From Acidobacteriota bacterium (GTDB lineage Bacteria > Acidobacteriota > Vicinamibacteria > Vicinamibacterales > JAKQTR01), in assembly GCA_026393675.1 (NCBI GenBank), contig JAPKZQ010000004.1, positions 142,044 through 206,043 of the forward strand: a DNA stretch of 64,000 nucleotides, in the 5' to 3' direction. The notes beneath the pieces were generated by a model that had not been told where the DNA came from, did not search any database, and saw only the letters and a list, made by a program, of their open reading frames with translations. Position 1 is the first letter of the stretch. The number at the start of each line of letters is the position of its first letter. Shown here piece after piece: positions 17,170-24,881 of this stretch. Position numbers and translations under genes: made by a program.

Positions 17170-18146
17170 AGCCTCCCGGCACCAGATCCAGTGCTGCTGT
17201 TCGCCAAACGAGTCAGGGCGTCCGCCACCCGCATGGCTCCCTGGCCGTCAATCAATGCACGCCCAGCTTGACTGATGCGATGGCACAAGGTCGGGTGGTC
17301 GATGAGTCGCGTCACTTCACGCATGGCCATTGTGATGTGGCGAGCCGATCCGCCGTCGCGCGCCGCCCCGTGGCGGGCGAGCCCGCGCACCGTCGGCCGC
17401 TGAGCGACGACCACCGCCAGTGCCACTACGGGAGTGCCCATGCGGCATGCCTCGTACAGCGTGACGCCGCCGCCGACGATGGCCACCGCCGCGCGTGAGA
17501 GTTCGTGCGACAGGCCACGCTGCGGGCCGAGCCATGTGACGCCATCCATCTGCGGGGCGACACCTGCCGGCGCCAGGCCGGCCGCGATGCGCACGCGCAT
17601 GCCCGGCCTGGCACGCCGGATCGCGCGGGCGAGCTTCCAGGCCACGGCTCGGCGGCGGCCGCCGAGCGAGATCAACACGTTGTTGGAGCGTACCGGCTGG
17701 TGAGATGCGCCGGCCGCCAAGATGGCGTAGCGCGGACCGAGCAAAGCGGGCCCAGAGGGCGTCCCGCCAGGGTGCACGATGCTGCCGTCGATCGCCAGAT
17801 CGGCGCCGCAGTCGGCGAGACCCAGATCGTGAATCGACGCGACGCGGACACCCACGCGTTGCACGGCGCGGCAGAACCTGGTCGCCGCCACCCCCGACGG
17901 GTCGTCAATCACGACGAGGCCGGGTTGCAGCGATTGCAACAACGTCGCGACCGACCCGTTCACGAGCCGACATCCCAGGCGACGCGCCGTCGCCCGGGCC
18001 TCCGTCTGTCCCCGAAGCGACACGATCGGACGCACGCCGAGCGCCTTACCGACCACCGTCGCCCTGATCAAGTGGCCGTAGCCTATCCGCGGCCCGGCGG
18101 CCACTCTGAACAGGATCCGCACGGTGGGTCGACTGCGAGCGGGCAT
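17163..18146 (-). CDS. PseG/SpsG-like nucleotide-sugar hydrolase
   Basis: The 327-residue GT-B fold protein has the PseG signature GYGHLIRA (residues 22-29, with the catalytic-site His25) and SLGG in the linker. A C-terminal donor-binding half contains IVGGGVTLYEA and GTPVVALAV. PseG removes UDP from UDP-2,4-diacetamido-trideoxy hexose before NeuB/PseI acts. It lies 2 bp after the aminotransferase gene and overlaps the HAD gene by 7 bp. Confidence 0.8.
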   Translation of the reverse strand: MPARSRPTVRILFRVAAGPRIGYGHLIRATVVGKALGVRPIVSLRGQTEARATARRLGCRLVNGSVATLLQSLQPGLVVIDDPSGVAATRFCRAVQRVGVRVASIHDLGLADCGADLAIDGSIVHPGGTPSGPALLGPRYAILAAGASHQPVRSNNVLISLGGRRRAVAWKLARAIRRARPGMRVRIAAGLAPAGVAPQMDGVTWLGPQRGLSHELSRAAVAIVGGGVTLYEACRMGTPVVALAVVVAQRPTVRGLARHGAARDGGSARHITMAMREVTRLIDHPTLCHRISQAGRALIDGQGAMRVADALTRLANSSTGSGAGRLW

Positions 18147-18148
18147 CC

Positions 18149-19342
18149 CTATCGCCCGCCCATCCGCAGCGCGCCGCGCACCTGCTCGACGACGTAGTGC
18201 CCCTCGTCTTCGGTCATGGCGGGAGAAAGAGGCAGTGACAGTGTCTGGTCCGAGACGAGCTCGGCATGCGGGAACTGGCCGCGCTTGAGCCCGAAGCGAT
18301 CCGCGTAGAAGGTATGCAGGTGCAGCGCCCTGAAGTGCAGGCTGGTTGCGACGCCGCGTGCGGTCAGTGCGGCCGACAGCGCGGCGCGGTCGAGTCCGCA
18401 GCGGTCGCGGTCGACGAGAATCGTGTAGAGGTGACGGGCGTGCCGCGATCCGAATTCAACCGGCGCCGGCCGTTCGATCGGCAGATCGGCGAGGCCCTCG
18501 TCGTAGCATTCCCAGATGGCTTCGCGACGCCGCAGGTTATCTTCGATCCGCGCCAACTGATGCAGCCCGATGGCCGCCTGCAGGTCCATCATGTTGTACT
18601 TGAAGCCGGGCATCACCACGTCGTAGTCGACCGCGCCGCCGCCCGAGTAGCGGGTCCACGCATCGCGGCTCATCCCGTGCAGCGCGGCAATCCGAATCCG
18701 GCCGGCGGCCTCCGCCGACGCGGTCGTGAGCATGCCGCCTTCACCCGTCGTCAGGTTCTTGGTCGCGTAGAAACTGAAGCACGTGTAGTCGGCGGTCGTG
18801 CCAATCCGTTTGCCTCTGGCGATGCCCTCGACGCAGTGCGCCGCATCTTCGATGAGGGTGAGCCCGGCGTGGTCCGCCATCTCGCGAAACGCGCGCACAT
18901 TCACCGGCCGGCCGGCGAAGTGCACGGGCAGCAGCGCACGCGTCCGAGGCGAGATCGCCGCCGCGGCCGCGGCCGGATCGAGATTCATCGTGCGCGGATC
19001 GATGTCGGCGAACACCGGCGTGGCGCCGACGTGCACGATCGTGTTGGCCGTCGCGCAGAAGGTCAGCGGCGTGGTGACGACCTCGTCGCCGGGTCCGATG
19101 CCAGCCGCCAGCAGCGAGAGGTGCAGCGCGGCGGTGCAGGAGTTGACGGCGACGGCATGCGGGGCGCCGACGTAGGCGGCAAACTGCTGCTCGAACTGCT
19201 TCACCCGGGGCCCGGTCGTCAACCAGCCCGATTCGAGCGTCGCGCGGACTTCGCGCATCTCGGCTTCGCCGATGGCCGGCCGCGAGAACATCACCCGGGT
19301 GGTCGACGGGTGGGTGGGTGCCCCGATACCTAGCGCCGCCAT
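18149..19342 (-). CDS. PseC/SpsC-type sugar aminotransferase (DegT family)
   Basis: This 397-residue PLP enzyme has the Schiff-base Lys195 in SFYATKNLTTGEGG and the pyridine-binding Asp166 in LIEDAAHCVE. The substrate-loop motifs VNSCTAALHLSL and PGFKYNMMDLQAAIG are also present. It probably aminates the C4 keto group made by the dehydratase at 12528. ATG 19342 is preferred because residues from there align with the family; an in-frame ATG at 19471 gives a 43-residue non-family extension. It is the first gene of the seven-gene sugar operon, with a sigma54-like site upstream. Confidence 0.9.
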   Translation of the reverse strand: MAALGIGAPTHPSTTRVMFSRPAIGEAEMREVRATLESGWLTTGPRVKQFEQQFAAYVGAPHAVAVNSCTAALHLSLLAAGIGPGDEVVTTPLTFCATANTIVHVGATPVFADIDPRTMNLDPAAAAAAISPRTRALLPVHFAGRPVNVRAFREMADHAGLTLIEDAAHCVEGIARGKRIGTTADYTCFSFYATKNLTTGEGGMLTTASAEAAGRIRIAALHGMSRDAWTRYSGGGAVDYDVVMPGFKYNMMDLQAAIGLHQLARIEDNLRRREAIWECYDEGLADLPIERPAPVEFGSRHARHLYTILVDRDRCGLDRAALSAALTARGVATSLHFRALHLHTFYADRFGLKRGQFPHAELVSDQTLSLPLSPAMTEDEGHYVVEQVRGALRMGGR

Positions 19343-19599
19343 TGGTCGCCCCCGGTTTCTCGGTTGCCGCCAGGCTTCAGGTCGGTCCAGACGATATTCG
19401 GCAACGGCTGGCCGTCGACATGGACGGGCTTTCTTCGGGGCTTGATTTGTGAAGTTCTCATGCCTTGCCACCGTTTCGGGCCATGTCGAACCTCCGACAT
19501 AGCCGACCGACAGTACGTCCGTCTCCCGCGCTCATCCCCCCGGTGTCTGGCCGTTTTCCAGAAGAATTCTGCCGGGCCAGGCGCGCTGACGACTACTTT

Positions 19600-19615
19600 T
19601 GCAAGGGAGATACCA
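19600..19615 (-). promoter_or_regulatory. Sigma54-like promoter upstream of sugar operon
   Basis: The minus strand reads TGGTATCTCCCTTGCA, with GG and GC exactly 10 bp apart and a perfect TTGCA -12 element. It lies just downstream of the stop of the 19622 gene and reads toward the PseC-like gene, leaving a leader of about 245 nt. This links the glycosylation genes to the flagellar sigma54 hierarchy. Confidence 0.5.
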
Positions 19616-19621
19616 GCAGTT

Positions 19622-20224
19622 CTACGCCGTGGCCACTCGCATCAGGACGTCGCGCCAATGCGTGAGGAGGGGTTCCAGGTCGTATTCGAGGATGTCGGCC
19701 AGTTGGACCCAGTCCCCGGACTGCTGGGCCTCGATGAGTTCCTTGGTATGTCCGTCGAGTTCGGCTGACAAATCGGCGATGGAGAGCCCCTGCTGGCCGA
19801 GCGCCCCAAAGTCGTCCGTGAGCGGGACACTGGCGGCGGCGATCACCTGAAATACGGTCAACAGGTTCTGTGTGACCAGTTGGAGTCCCTGAACAGCGGG
19901 CGACACGTCGGCACGCCTGAATCCGTCGGCCACCAGTTTCGCGGCTTGCGCTAGCTCGGACAGGGCCATCGCCGCGTCGGCCAGCGACTGCCTGGCCAGA
20001 AGACTCGGCTCTCCCGTATCGACCTCAATCCTCGAGAACGATGCCAGCGACCGGGCGCACACGTCCTCAGCCCTGAAGGCCGGTTCGTCGACACCATCCA
20101 ACCGGACCGATGTCAGGATCTGATGGGTCGTGCAGAGATCAACGTCGAAGCCTTCGACCAAGTCGCCCCACGTTTCCCAGCCACTTCGGGCGGGAGTCTC
20201 CGTACCATTCACGAGTAGTGTCAC
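19622..20224 (-). CDS. Conserved-looking protein of unknown function, flagellin-adjacent
   Basis: I do not recognise this 200-residue protein. It is soluble and acidic, with an N-terminal beta-rich part (MTLLVNGTETPARSGWETWGDLVEGF) and a C-terminal alpha-helical part of about 110 residues. It has no signal peptide, membrane segment or Cys motif. It starts at GTG 20224 with GGAGG upstream and a sigma54-like site 31 bp before it. It is divergent from flagellin 1 and precedes the sugar operon. The position suggests a role in flagellin expression, export or modification. Confidence 0.7.
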   Translation of the reverse strand: MTLLVNGTETPARSGWETWGDLVEGFDVDLCTTHQILTSVRLDGVDEPAFRAEDVCARSLASFSRIEVDTGEPSLLARQSLADAAMALSELAQAAKLVADGFRRADVSPAVQGLQLVTQNLLTVFQVIAAASVPLTDDFGALGQQGLSIADLSAELDGHTKELIEAQQSGDWVQLADILEYDLEPLLTHWRDVLMRVATA

Positions 20225-20254
20225 GCGAAGGTCCTCCAGCTCTGACGCGAGATA

Positions 20255-20270
20255 TGCCAGAAACCTGCCA
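20255..20270 (-). promoter_or_regulatory. Sigma54-like promoter of the 19622-20224 gene
   Basis: The minus strand reads TGGCAGGTTTCTGGCA. GG and GC are 10 bp apart, -24 TGGCA is perfect, and -12 has TGGC instead of TTGC. It lies 31 bp upstream of the GTG start, a normal sigma54 leader length. Confidence 0.45.
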
Positions 20271-20290
20271 GCTCTTTCGGCCCCCCTGAC

Positions 20291-20317
20291 TAAAGAACAT
20301 TTCAGGGTGTCCGATTA
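20291..20317 (+). promoter_or_regulatory. Sigma28 (FliA) promoter of flagellin 1
   Basis: TAAA (20291-20294), a 15-bp spacer and TCCGATTA (20310-20317) match the FliA consensus TAAA-N15-GCCGATAA. The same -10 element and spacing recur before flagellin 2. The leader to the ATG is about 72 nt. Confidence 0.85.
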
Positions 20318-20359
20318 CCACTTCGGCACGTAGAGATGGCTATTCTGGCCGTCTGCCAT

Positions 20360-20390
20360 GGGCACGGACGCCCACCACTTTCAGGGAGGA
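20360..20390 (+). promoter_or_regulatory. Putative CsrA-binding leader of flagellin 1
   Basis: A 4-bp stem GGGC/GCCC (20360-20363 with 20370-20373) presents the loop ACGGAC, which holds a GGA triplet. It is followed by the GGA-containing Shine-Dalgarno AGGGAGGA (20383-20390). A hairpin-loop GGA plus a GGA in the ribosome-binding site is the classic two-site CsrA target, as known for Bacillus hag. csrA and fliW lie 6 kb away. Confidence 0.6.
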
Positions 20391-20396
20391 ATGGCA

Positions 20397-21203
20397 ATGG
20401 CATCGTTCTCAGTCGTCAACAACATCACCGCGGCCTACGCACAGACCAACCTGCAGGCCACACAGCTGGGCTTGCAGAAGGCTCTGAGCCGCCTGTCGAG
20501 CGGCTTCCGCATCAACCAGTCGGGTGATGACGCAGCCGGCCTCGCCGTGGCGAACGGCTACCGCAACAGCTCCGCGATCCTGAGCCAGGGCATCCGGAAC
20601 GCCAACGATGGCATGTCCGACCTGCAGATCAAGGACGGCGCGCTCGGTAACATCTCGAACCTGCTCGATCGGCTCGCCACGCTGGCGACCCAGGCCTCGT
20701 CCGGCAAGGCGGGCCTCAGCCTGACCAACCTGAACTCGGAGTTCGGCAAGGTCACCGCCGAGATCACCCGTGAAGCCAAGGTGGCGGGTCTCGACACGTC
20801 AACCAATTTCTCGGTGTTCGTGAGTAACACGACCTCGGCGGCCGATGGCATGGTGGCCGGCACGGTTGGCGCGGTGACGCTGGCCTCGCTCGGCATCAAT
20901 ACCTCGGCCATCGACACCCAGGCCAACGCGATCAGCGCAGTCGCCGATGTGGCGGCGGCGGTGGGAACGCTGGGCGGGGTCCAGAGCTCGGTCGGGTCGC
21001 TCCAGAACAACCTGCAGTTCGCGATCAGCCTGGCGCAGTCCAAGCAGGTGAACACGCAGGCCGCCGAGAGCCGGATCCGTGACGCCAACGTGGCGGAGGA
21101 AGCGGCCAATATGACCCGGTTCAGCATCCTGTCGCAGAGCGGCATCGCAGCCCTCGCCCAGGCCAACCAGTCGACCTCGTCGGTCCTGGCGCTCCTGCGG
21201 TAA
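20397..21203 (+). CDS. fliC: Flagellin 1
   Basis: This 268-residue filament subunit contains only the D0/D1 coiled-coil ends. The N-terminus has LQATQLGLQKALSRLSSGFRINQSGDDAAGLA, and the C-terminus has RIRDANVAEEAANMTRFSILSQSGIAALAQANQ ending in LR. There is almost no D2/D3 insert, so the filament should be thin and smooth. ATG 20397 is used instead of the in-frame ATGs at 20358 and 20391. The second copy has ACG at the position equivalent to 20391, and the Shine-Dalgarno fits 20397. The two copies differ mainly at residues 127-190. Confidence 0.97.
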   Translation: MASFSVVNNITAAYAQTNLQATQLGLQKALSRLSSGFRINQSGDDAAGLAVANGYRNSSAILSQGIRNANDGMSDLQIKDGALGNISNLLDRLATLATQASSGKAGLSLTNLNSEFGKVTAEITREAKVAGLDTSTNFSVFVSNTTSAADGMVAGTVGAVTLASLGINTSAIDTQANAISAVADVAAAVGTLGGVQSSVGSLQNNLQFAISLAQSKQVNTQAAESRIRDANVAEEAANMTRFSILSQSGIAALAQANQSTSSVLALLR

Positions 21204-21224
21204 TGCGAAGACGGCGGCAAGTTT

Positions 21225-21265
21225 GCGGCGGAGCGGGCCTTCGGGTTCGTCTCCGCCGCCTTTTT
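21225..21265 (+). terminator. Intrinsic terminator after flagellin 1
   Basis: The stem GCGGCGGAG/CTCCGCCGC (21225-21233 with 21251-21259) has a 17-nt loop and is followed by T5 at 21261-21265. Confidence 0.88.
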
Positions 21266-21328
21266 GTCTGCCTCGGCCGCAATTGGTCGCGCCCGGACAG
21301 CGCCACGAAGACTCCCTCCTAATCCGAT

Positions 21329-21355
21329 TCAAGAACTTCGCAAACGGTCCGATTA
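21329..21355 (+). promoter_or_regulatory. Sigma28 (FliA) promoter of flagellin 2
   Basis: TCAA (21329-21332), a 15-bp spacer and TCCGATTA (21348-21355). The -10 box is identical to that of flagellin 1, and the downstream leader is nearly identical too. Confidence 0.82.
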
Positions 21356-21396
21356 CCTCTTCGGCACAGAGAGATGGCCACTCCGGCCGTCTGCCA

Positions 21397-21427
21397 GGGC
21401 AAGGACGCCCACCACTTTCAGGGAGGA
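21397..21427 (+). promoter_or_regulatory. Putative CsrA-binding leader of flagellin 2
   Basis: GGGC/GCCC (21397-21400 with 21407-21410) encloses AAGGAC, a closer match to the CsrA consensus (ARGGA) than in copy 1. The Shine-Dalgarno GGGAGGA (21421-21427) is the second GGA. The ATG is at 21434. Confidence 0.6.
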
Positions 21428-21433
21428 ACGGCA

Positions 21434-22240
21434 ATGGCATCGTTCTCAGTCGTCAACAACATCACAGCGGCCTACGCACAGACCAACCTGCAGGCCACAC
21501 AGCTCGGCTTGCAGAAGGCGCTGAGCCGCCTGTCGAGCGGCTTCCGCATCAACCAGTCGGGTGATGACGCGGCCGGCCTCGCCGTGGCGAACGGCTACCG
21601 CAACAGCTCCGCGATCCTGAGCCAAGGCATCCGGAACGCCAACGATGGCATGTCCGACCTGCAAATCAAGGACGGCGCGCTCGGTAACATCTCGAACTTG
21701 CTCGATCGGCTTGCCACGCTGGCGACCCAGGCCTCGTCCGGCAAGGCGGGCCTCAGCCTGGCCAACCTGAACTCGGAGTTCGACAAGGTCACGGCCGAGA
21801 TCACCCGCGAAGCCAAAGTGGCGGGCCTCGACACCCAGAGCAGCTTCTCGGTGTTCGTGAGCAACTCGACCTCGGCATCCGATGGCATGGTGGCCGGCAC
21901 GGTCGCCGCGGTGGACCTGACCTCGCTCGGCATCAACGCCTCGGCCGTCGACACCCAGGCCCACGCCATCGACGCAGTGTCCAAAGTGGCGGCGGCGGTG
22001 GCGACGCTTGGCGGGGTCCAGAGCTCGGTCGGGTCGCTCCAGAACAACCTGCAGTTCGCGATCAGCCTGGCGCAGTCCAAGCAGGTGAACACCCAGGCCG
22101 CCGAGAGCCGGATCCGTGACGCCAACGTGGCGGAGGAAGCGGCCAACATGACCCGGTTCAGTATCCTGTCGCAGAGCGGCATCGCGGCCCTCGCCCAGGC
22201 GAACCAGTCGACCTCGTCGGTCCTGGCGCTGTTGCGGTAA
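21434..22240 (+). CDS. fliC: Flagellin 2
   Basis: The 268-residue paralog of flagellin 1 has identical length and near-identical D0/D1 ends. Substitutions are concentrated in residues 127-190 (TQSSFSVFVSNSTSASDG against TSTNFSVFVSNTTSAADG, and the following segment). That region corresponds to the outward part of D1. It has its own sigma28 promoter, leader hairpin and terminator, so each flagellin is a separate transcription unit. Both are likely filament subunits. Confidence 0.97.
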   Translation: MASFSVVNNITAAYAQTNLQATQLGLQKALSRLSSGFRINQSGDDAAGLAVANGYRNSSAILSQGIRNANDGMSDLQIKDGALGNISNLLDRLATLATQASSGKAGLSLANLNSEFDKVTAEITREAKVAGLDTQSSFSVFVSNSTSASDGMVAGTVAAVDLTSLGINASAVDTQAHAIDAVSKVAAAVATLGGVQSSVGSLQNNLQFAISLAQSKQVNTQAAESRIRDANVAEEAANMTRFSILSQSGIAALAQANQSTSSVLALLR

Positions 22241-22253
22241 GACATCCCTCATG

Positions 22254-22302
22254 GAGGGCGTGGTCGGCCTTGGTGCCCCCCACGCCCTCTTTCGGTTTTT
22301 TT
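22254..22302 (+). terminator. Intrinsic terminator after flagellin 2
   Basis: The perfect 10-bp stem GAGGGCGTGG/CCACGCCCTC (22254-22263 with 22280-22289) is followed after a short gap by T7 at 22296-22302. Confidence 0.88.
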
Positions 22303-22311
22303 GCCGACCTT

Positions 22312-22563
22312 ATGATTGGCCCAAATTTCGCATACGCACAAGCGGCCGTCGACTCGGGGCGTGGCTTGGCGCCCCCTTCGGTCGCGGCCCTTTTGGCGCG
22401 TCATCGGCTCTGTATCAAGGCCGACACGCGCGCATACGACGGTCGCCCGATCATGCGACTGGTCGATATTTCGACAGGTGAGCCGGTCTGCCGACTCCCA
22501 CAGGTCGTTATCGAGTCGCTCGGGCGAATGGCTGCACGCCGGAGATCCCGACGCGCCGCCTGA
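22312..22563 (+). CDS. flaG: FlaG-like flagellar protein
   Basis: The short product (83 residues from ATG 22312) contains the FlaG-type core: IKADTRAYDGRPIMRLVDISTGEPVCRLPQ resembles the VVKVVDxxTGEVIRQIP motif. FlaG genes usually sit between flagellin and fliD, as here, and affect filament length. The start is uncertain. There is no clear Shine-Dalgarno, and an in-frame start at 22270 falls inside the flagellin terminator. No own promoter is evident, so expression may depend on read-through. Confidence 0.6.
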   Translation: MIGPNFAYAQAAVDSGRGLAPPSVAALLARHRLCIKADTRAYDGRPIMRLVDISTGEPVCRLPQVVIESLGRMAARRRSRRAA

Positions 22564-22575
22564 GGAAAGGGTCCC

Positions 22576-23952
22576 ATGAGTTCGCCCATCACCTTCAGCG
22601 GCTTCAACAACATCGACTTCAATTCCGTTCTGAACCTGCTCATGGCTCAGGCGCAACTGCCCCGGACGACGCTGGCGGCCCAGCAAACGGACTTGCGGTC
22701 GAAATCGAGCGCCTTCGCTGCCCTGGCCACCAAGCTCAGCGCCCTTTCATCCATCAGCAATGATCTGACCGATCCGGCCGTCACCAGCGGCCGCACGGCT
22801 TCTTCCACCGATGAGTCCGTGGTGACCGCCTCCGCCGCGAGCGGGGCGGTCCCCGGCCTCTACGATGTCGTCGTCAATGAATTGGCTCACGCCCAGGTCA
22901 CCTTGGCGACCAGCCGCCAAACCGATGTCAACACGACGGTTGTGGCCGACGGCGGCACGCTCAATATCGGCAGCGGCACGGTGGACCTGGCCGGCAAGAG
23001 CCTGACGCTCCAGGGTCTGGCCGATGCGATCAATGCGACCGCAGACACGGGTATGACCGCCTCAATTGTGTCTCCGACGACCGGCACTTACGCGCTGATG
23101 CTCACCGGAAACGACACCGGAACGGCAAACGCCTTCACCATCACCAATTCGCTCACGCTCGGGTCGGGCGCGTCGCTTATCGCGTTCACCGACACCAACA
23201 ACGACGGCATCAGCGGCGATAGCACGGCCGACAACGCCATGCAGGCGACCGACGCCGACGTGCTGGTCAACAACGTGCCGATCAGGAGCGCCACCAACAC
23301 GATTGACGGGGCGGCGCCCGGCACGACGTTGACCCTGCTCAGCAAGACCGCGCCGGGACAAAGCGAGACCGTCAGCGTCTCCAAGACCACCGACACGACG
23401 CTTGCCCAGGTCCAGAAGTTCGTGGATTCCTATAACGGGCTGGTGACCTTCATCCAGCAGCAAGGCACGGGCACGGACGGAATCGGCCGTGATCCGCTGC
23501 TCCGGATGATGTGGTCCGAGCTCCGGGGGACGATCAACTCGAGTTACACGGCAGGCGGGGCGCAATCGAGTCTGGCCGTGATCGGCGTCGGTTTCGACCA
23601 GACCGGCAAGCTCACGCTGGATTCATCGGCCTTGAGCGATGCGCTTGCGGCCGGCGAAACCGACGTGCGTCACCTGTTTGGCGGCGACGGAACCAACGCG
23701 GGGGTGTTCAGCTCGCTCCGGGACACGCTCGACAACTACGCGAGCTCGGGCGGGCTCATCGCGAGCACCACGGATCGGCTCCATCTGCAGGTGTCGAACA
23801 TGGACACCCAGCTCGCGGACATGGATACGCGACTCGCGGTCCAGAAGACGTCTCTCCAGCAGCAGTTCACGGCGGCCGACTCGCTCATGTCCCAGCTGAA
23901 CAGTTCGGCGGGATCGCTCTCCAGTCTCGGCTCGCAGTACAAGTTGTTCTAG
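22576..23952 (+). CDS. fliD: FliD filament cap protein
   Basis: The product is 458 residues. The N-terminal FliD_N domain includes FSGFNNIDFNSVLNLLMAQAQLPRTTL, a central beta-rich region (about 90-260) follows, and the FliD_C helical region ends near QQQFTAADSLMSQLNSSAGSLSSLGSQY. It caps the filament and guides flagellin folding. GAGGAAAGGG precedes the ATG. It is followed after 12 bp by fliS. Confidence 0.95.
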   Translation: MSSPITFSGFNNIDFNSVLNLLMAQAQLPRTTLAAQQTDLRSKSSAFAALATKLSALSSISNDLTDPAVTSGRTASSTDESVVTASAASGAVPGLYDVVVNELAHAQVTLATSRQTDVNTTVVADGGTLNIGSGTVDLAGKSLTLQGLADAINATADTGMTASIVSPTTGTYALMLTGNDTGTANAFTITNSLTLGSGASLIAFTDTNNDGISGDSTADNAMQATDADVLVNNVPIRSATNTIDGAAPGTTLTLLSKTAPGQSETVSVSKTTDTTLAQVQKFVDSYNGLVTFIQQQGTGTDGIGRDPLLRMMWSELRGTINSSYTAGGAQSSLAVIGVGFDQTGKLTLDSSALSDALAAGETDVRHLFGGDGTNAGVFSSLRDTLDNYASSGGLIASTTDRLHLQVSNMDTQLADMDTRLAVQKTSLQQQFTAADSLMSQLNSSAGSLSSLGSQYKLF

Positions 23953-23964
23953 GGAATCATCAGC

Positions 23965-24366
23965 ATGTTGTCTGCAGCAGCGCGGGCCGCGGCCCAATAC
24001 CAGCGAACGGCAGTTGAGTGCGGTACGCCCCTCGAGCTTGTTGTCAGGCTGTACGACGGGGCGATTGCCAACATCGCAAGGGCGCGCGATGGCGCCTCGG
24101 GCGGCGACCTGCACGCGCGAAAAGATGGCCTGTCGAAGGCGATGGCGATTGTCAGCCAGTTGCAGAGTTCGCTCGACATGACGGCCGGTGGAGAAATCTC
24201 GACGTCGCTGGACGCGCTCTATACGTACCTCATCGGACGCATGGTGGACGCCAACACGAAGAAGGACGCCACCGCCCTCGACGAAGTGCACCGCCTGCTG
24301 TCCACACTGCGGGACGGATGGCAGCAGATCGCCAACGCGCTGCCCGGAACACGGGCCCAAGCGTGA
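23965..24366 (+). CDS. fliS: FliS flagellin export chaperone
   Basis: This 133-residue helical protein has the FliS signature near its start (ARAAAQYQRTAVECGTPLELVVRLYDGAI) and conserved later helices (LDALYTYLIGRMVDANTKKD, LLSTLRDGWQQI). It binds the flagellin C-terminus in the cytosol. Its TGA overlaps the GTG start of the next gene (GTGA). Confidence 0.95.
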   Translation: MLSAAARAAAQYQRTAVECGTPLELVVRLYDGAIANIARARDGASGGDLHARKDGLSKAMAIVSQLQSSLDMTAGGEISTSLDALYTYLIGRMVDANTKKDATALDEVHRLLSTLRDGWQQIANALPGTRAQA

Positions 24367-24836
24367 GCGACGAGCACCTGCGGCAGCACCTCGCCCTCTA
24401 TGGTCCTGGACTCGAGGCCGAGGTGGCGCTGTTGCATCAACTCCAGCGTCTCGCCTTGGCCCAGCGGGATGCGCTCGACGGCCAGGCCACTGATCTGCTC
24501 TCCAGGATTGCGCAGGAGCGCGATCGGATCATGGCCGCCCTGGTAACCATCGAAGAGAATCTTCGAACCACCCGGCAGGAACTGGCGGCCAATCGAGAAG
24601 CTGTCGCCGGGATGGACGGCTTCGCCGAGATTGCGCAACTTCATCGAACAGCGGCCGACCTGGTCGCCACCATCGTCCACTCTGACCAGGACACACAGCA
24701 GGCACTTCAGGAAGCCGAGGTCGCACGACGCTTCGCGGCCGACACGCTGAATGTGGCTGGCTCGACGCTGGCGGCCTATCGGCGCGTCGTCGCGCCTCCG
24801 GTAACAGGAGTCGGCCTGGTCGATCGCCGCGGCTGA
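24363..24836 (+). CDS. FliT/FlgN-like coiled-coil chaperone
   Basis: This 157-residue, almost wholly alpha-helical protein starts at GTG 24363, overlapping the fliS stop. Heptad-rich stretches (LLHQLQRLALAQRDAL, IMAALVTIEENLRTTRQELAANR) resemble FliT/FlgN type II chaperones. Its place after fliD-fliS matches fliT, whose product chaperones FliD. A FlgN-like gene is found separately before flgK. Sequence identity in this family is low, so the assignment leans on position. Confidence 0.6.
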   Translation: MSDEHLRQHLALYGPGLEAEVALLHQLQRLALAQRDALDGQATDLLSRIAQERDRIMAALVTIEENLRTTRQELAANREAVAGMDGFAEIAQLHRTAADLVATIVHSDQDTQQALQEAEVARRFAADTLNVAGSTLAAYRRVVAPPVTGVGLVDRRG

Positions 24837-24881
24837 ACCTATCTGAGCCAGCCGATGCGCTGGAAGCCGCCAAACACGCGA

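Noticed and set aside
18266..19333. 355-codon plus-strand open frame opposite the PseC-like gene
   Set aside because: Antisense to an enzyme with intact catalytic residues; composition is Arg/Gly-rich shadow sequence.
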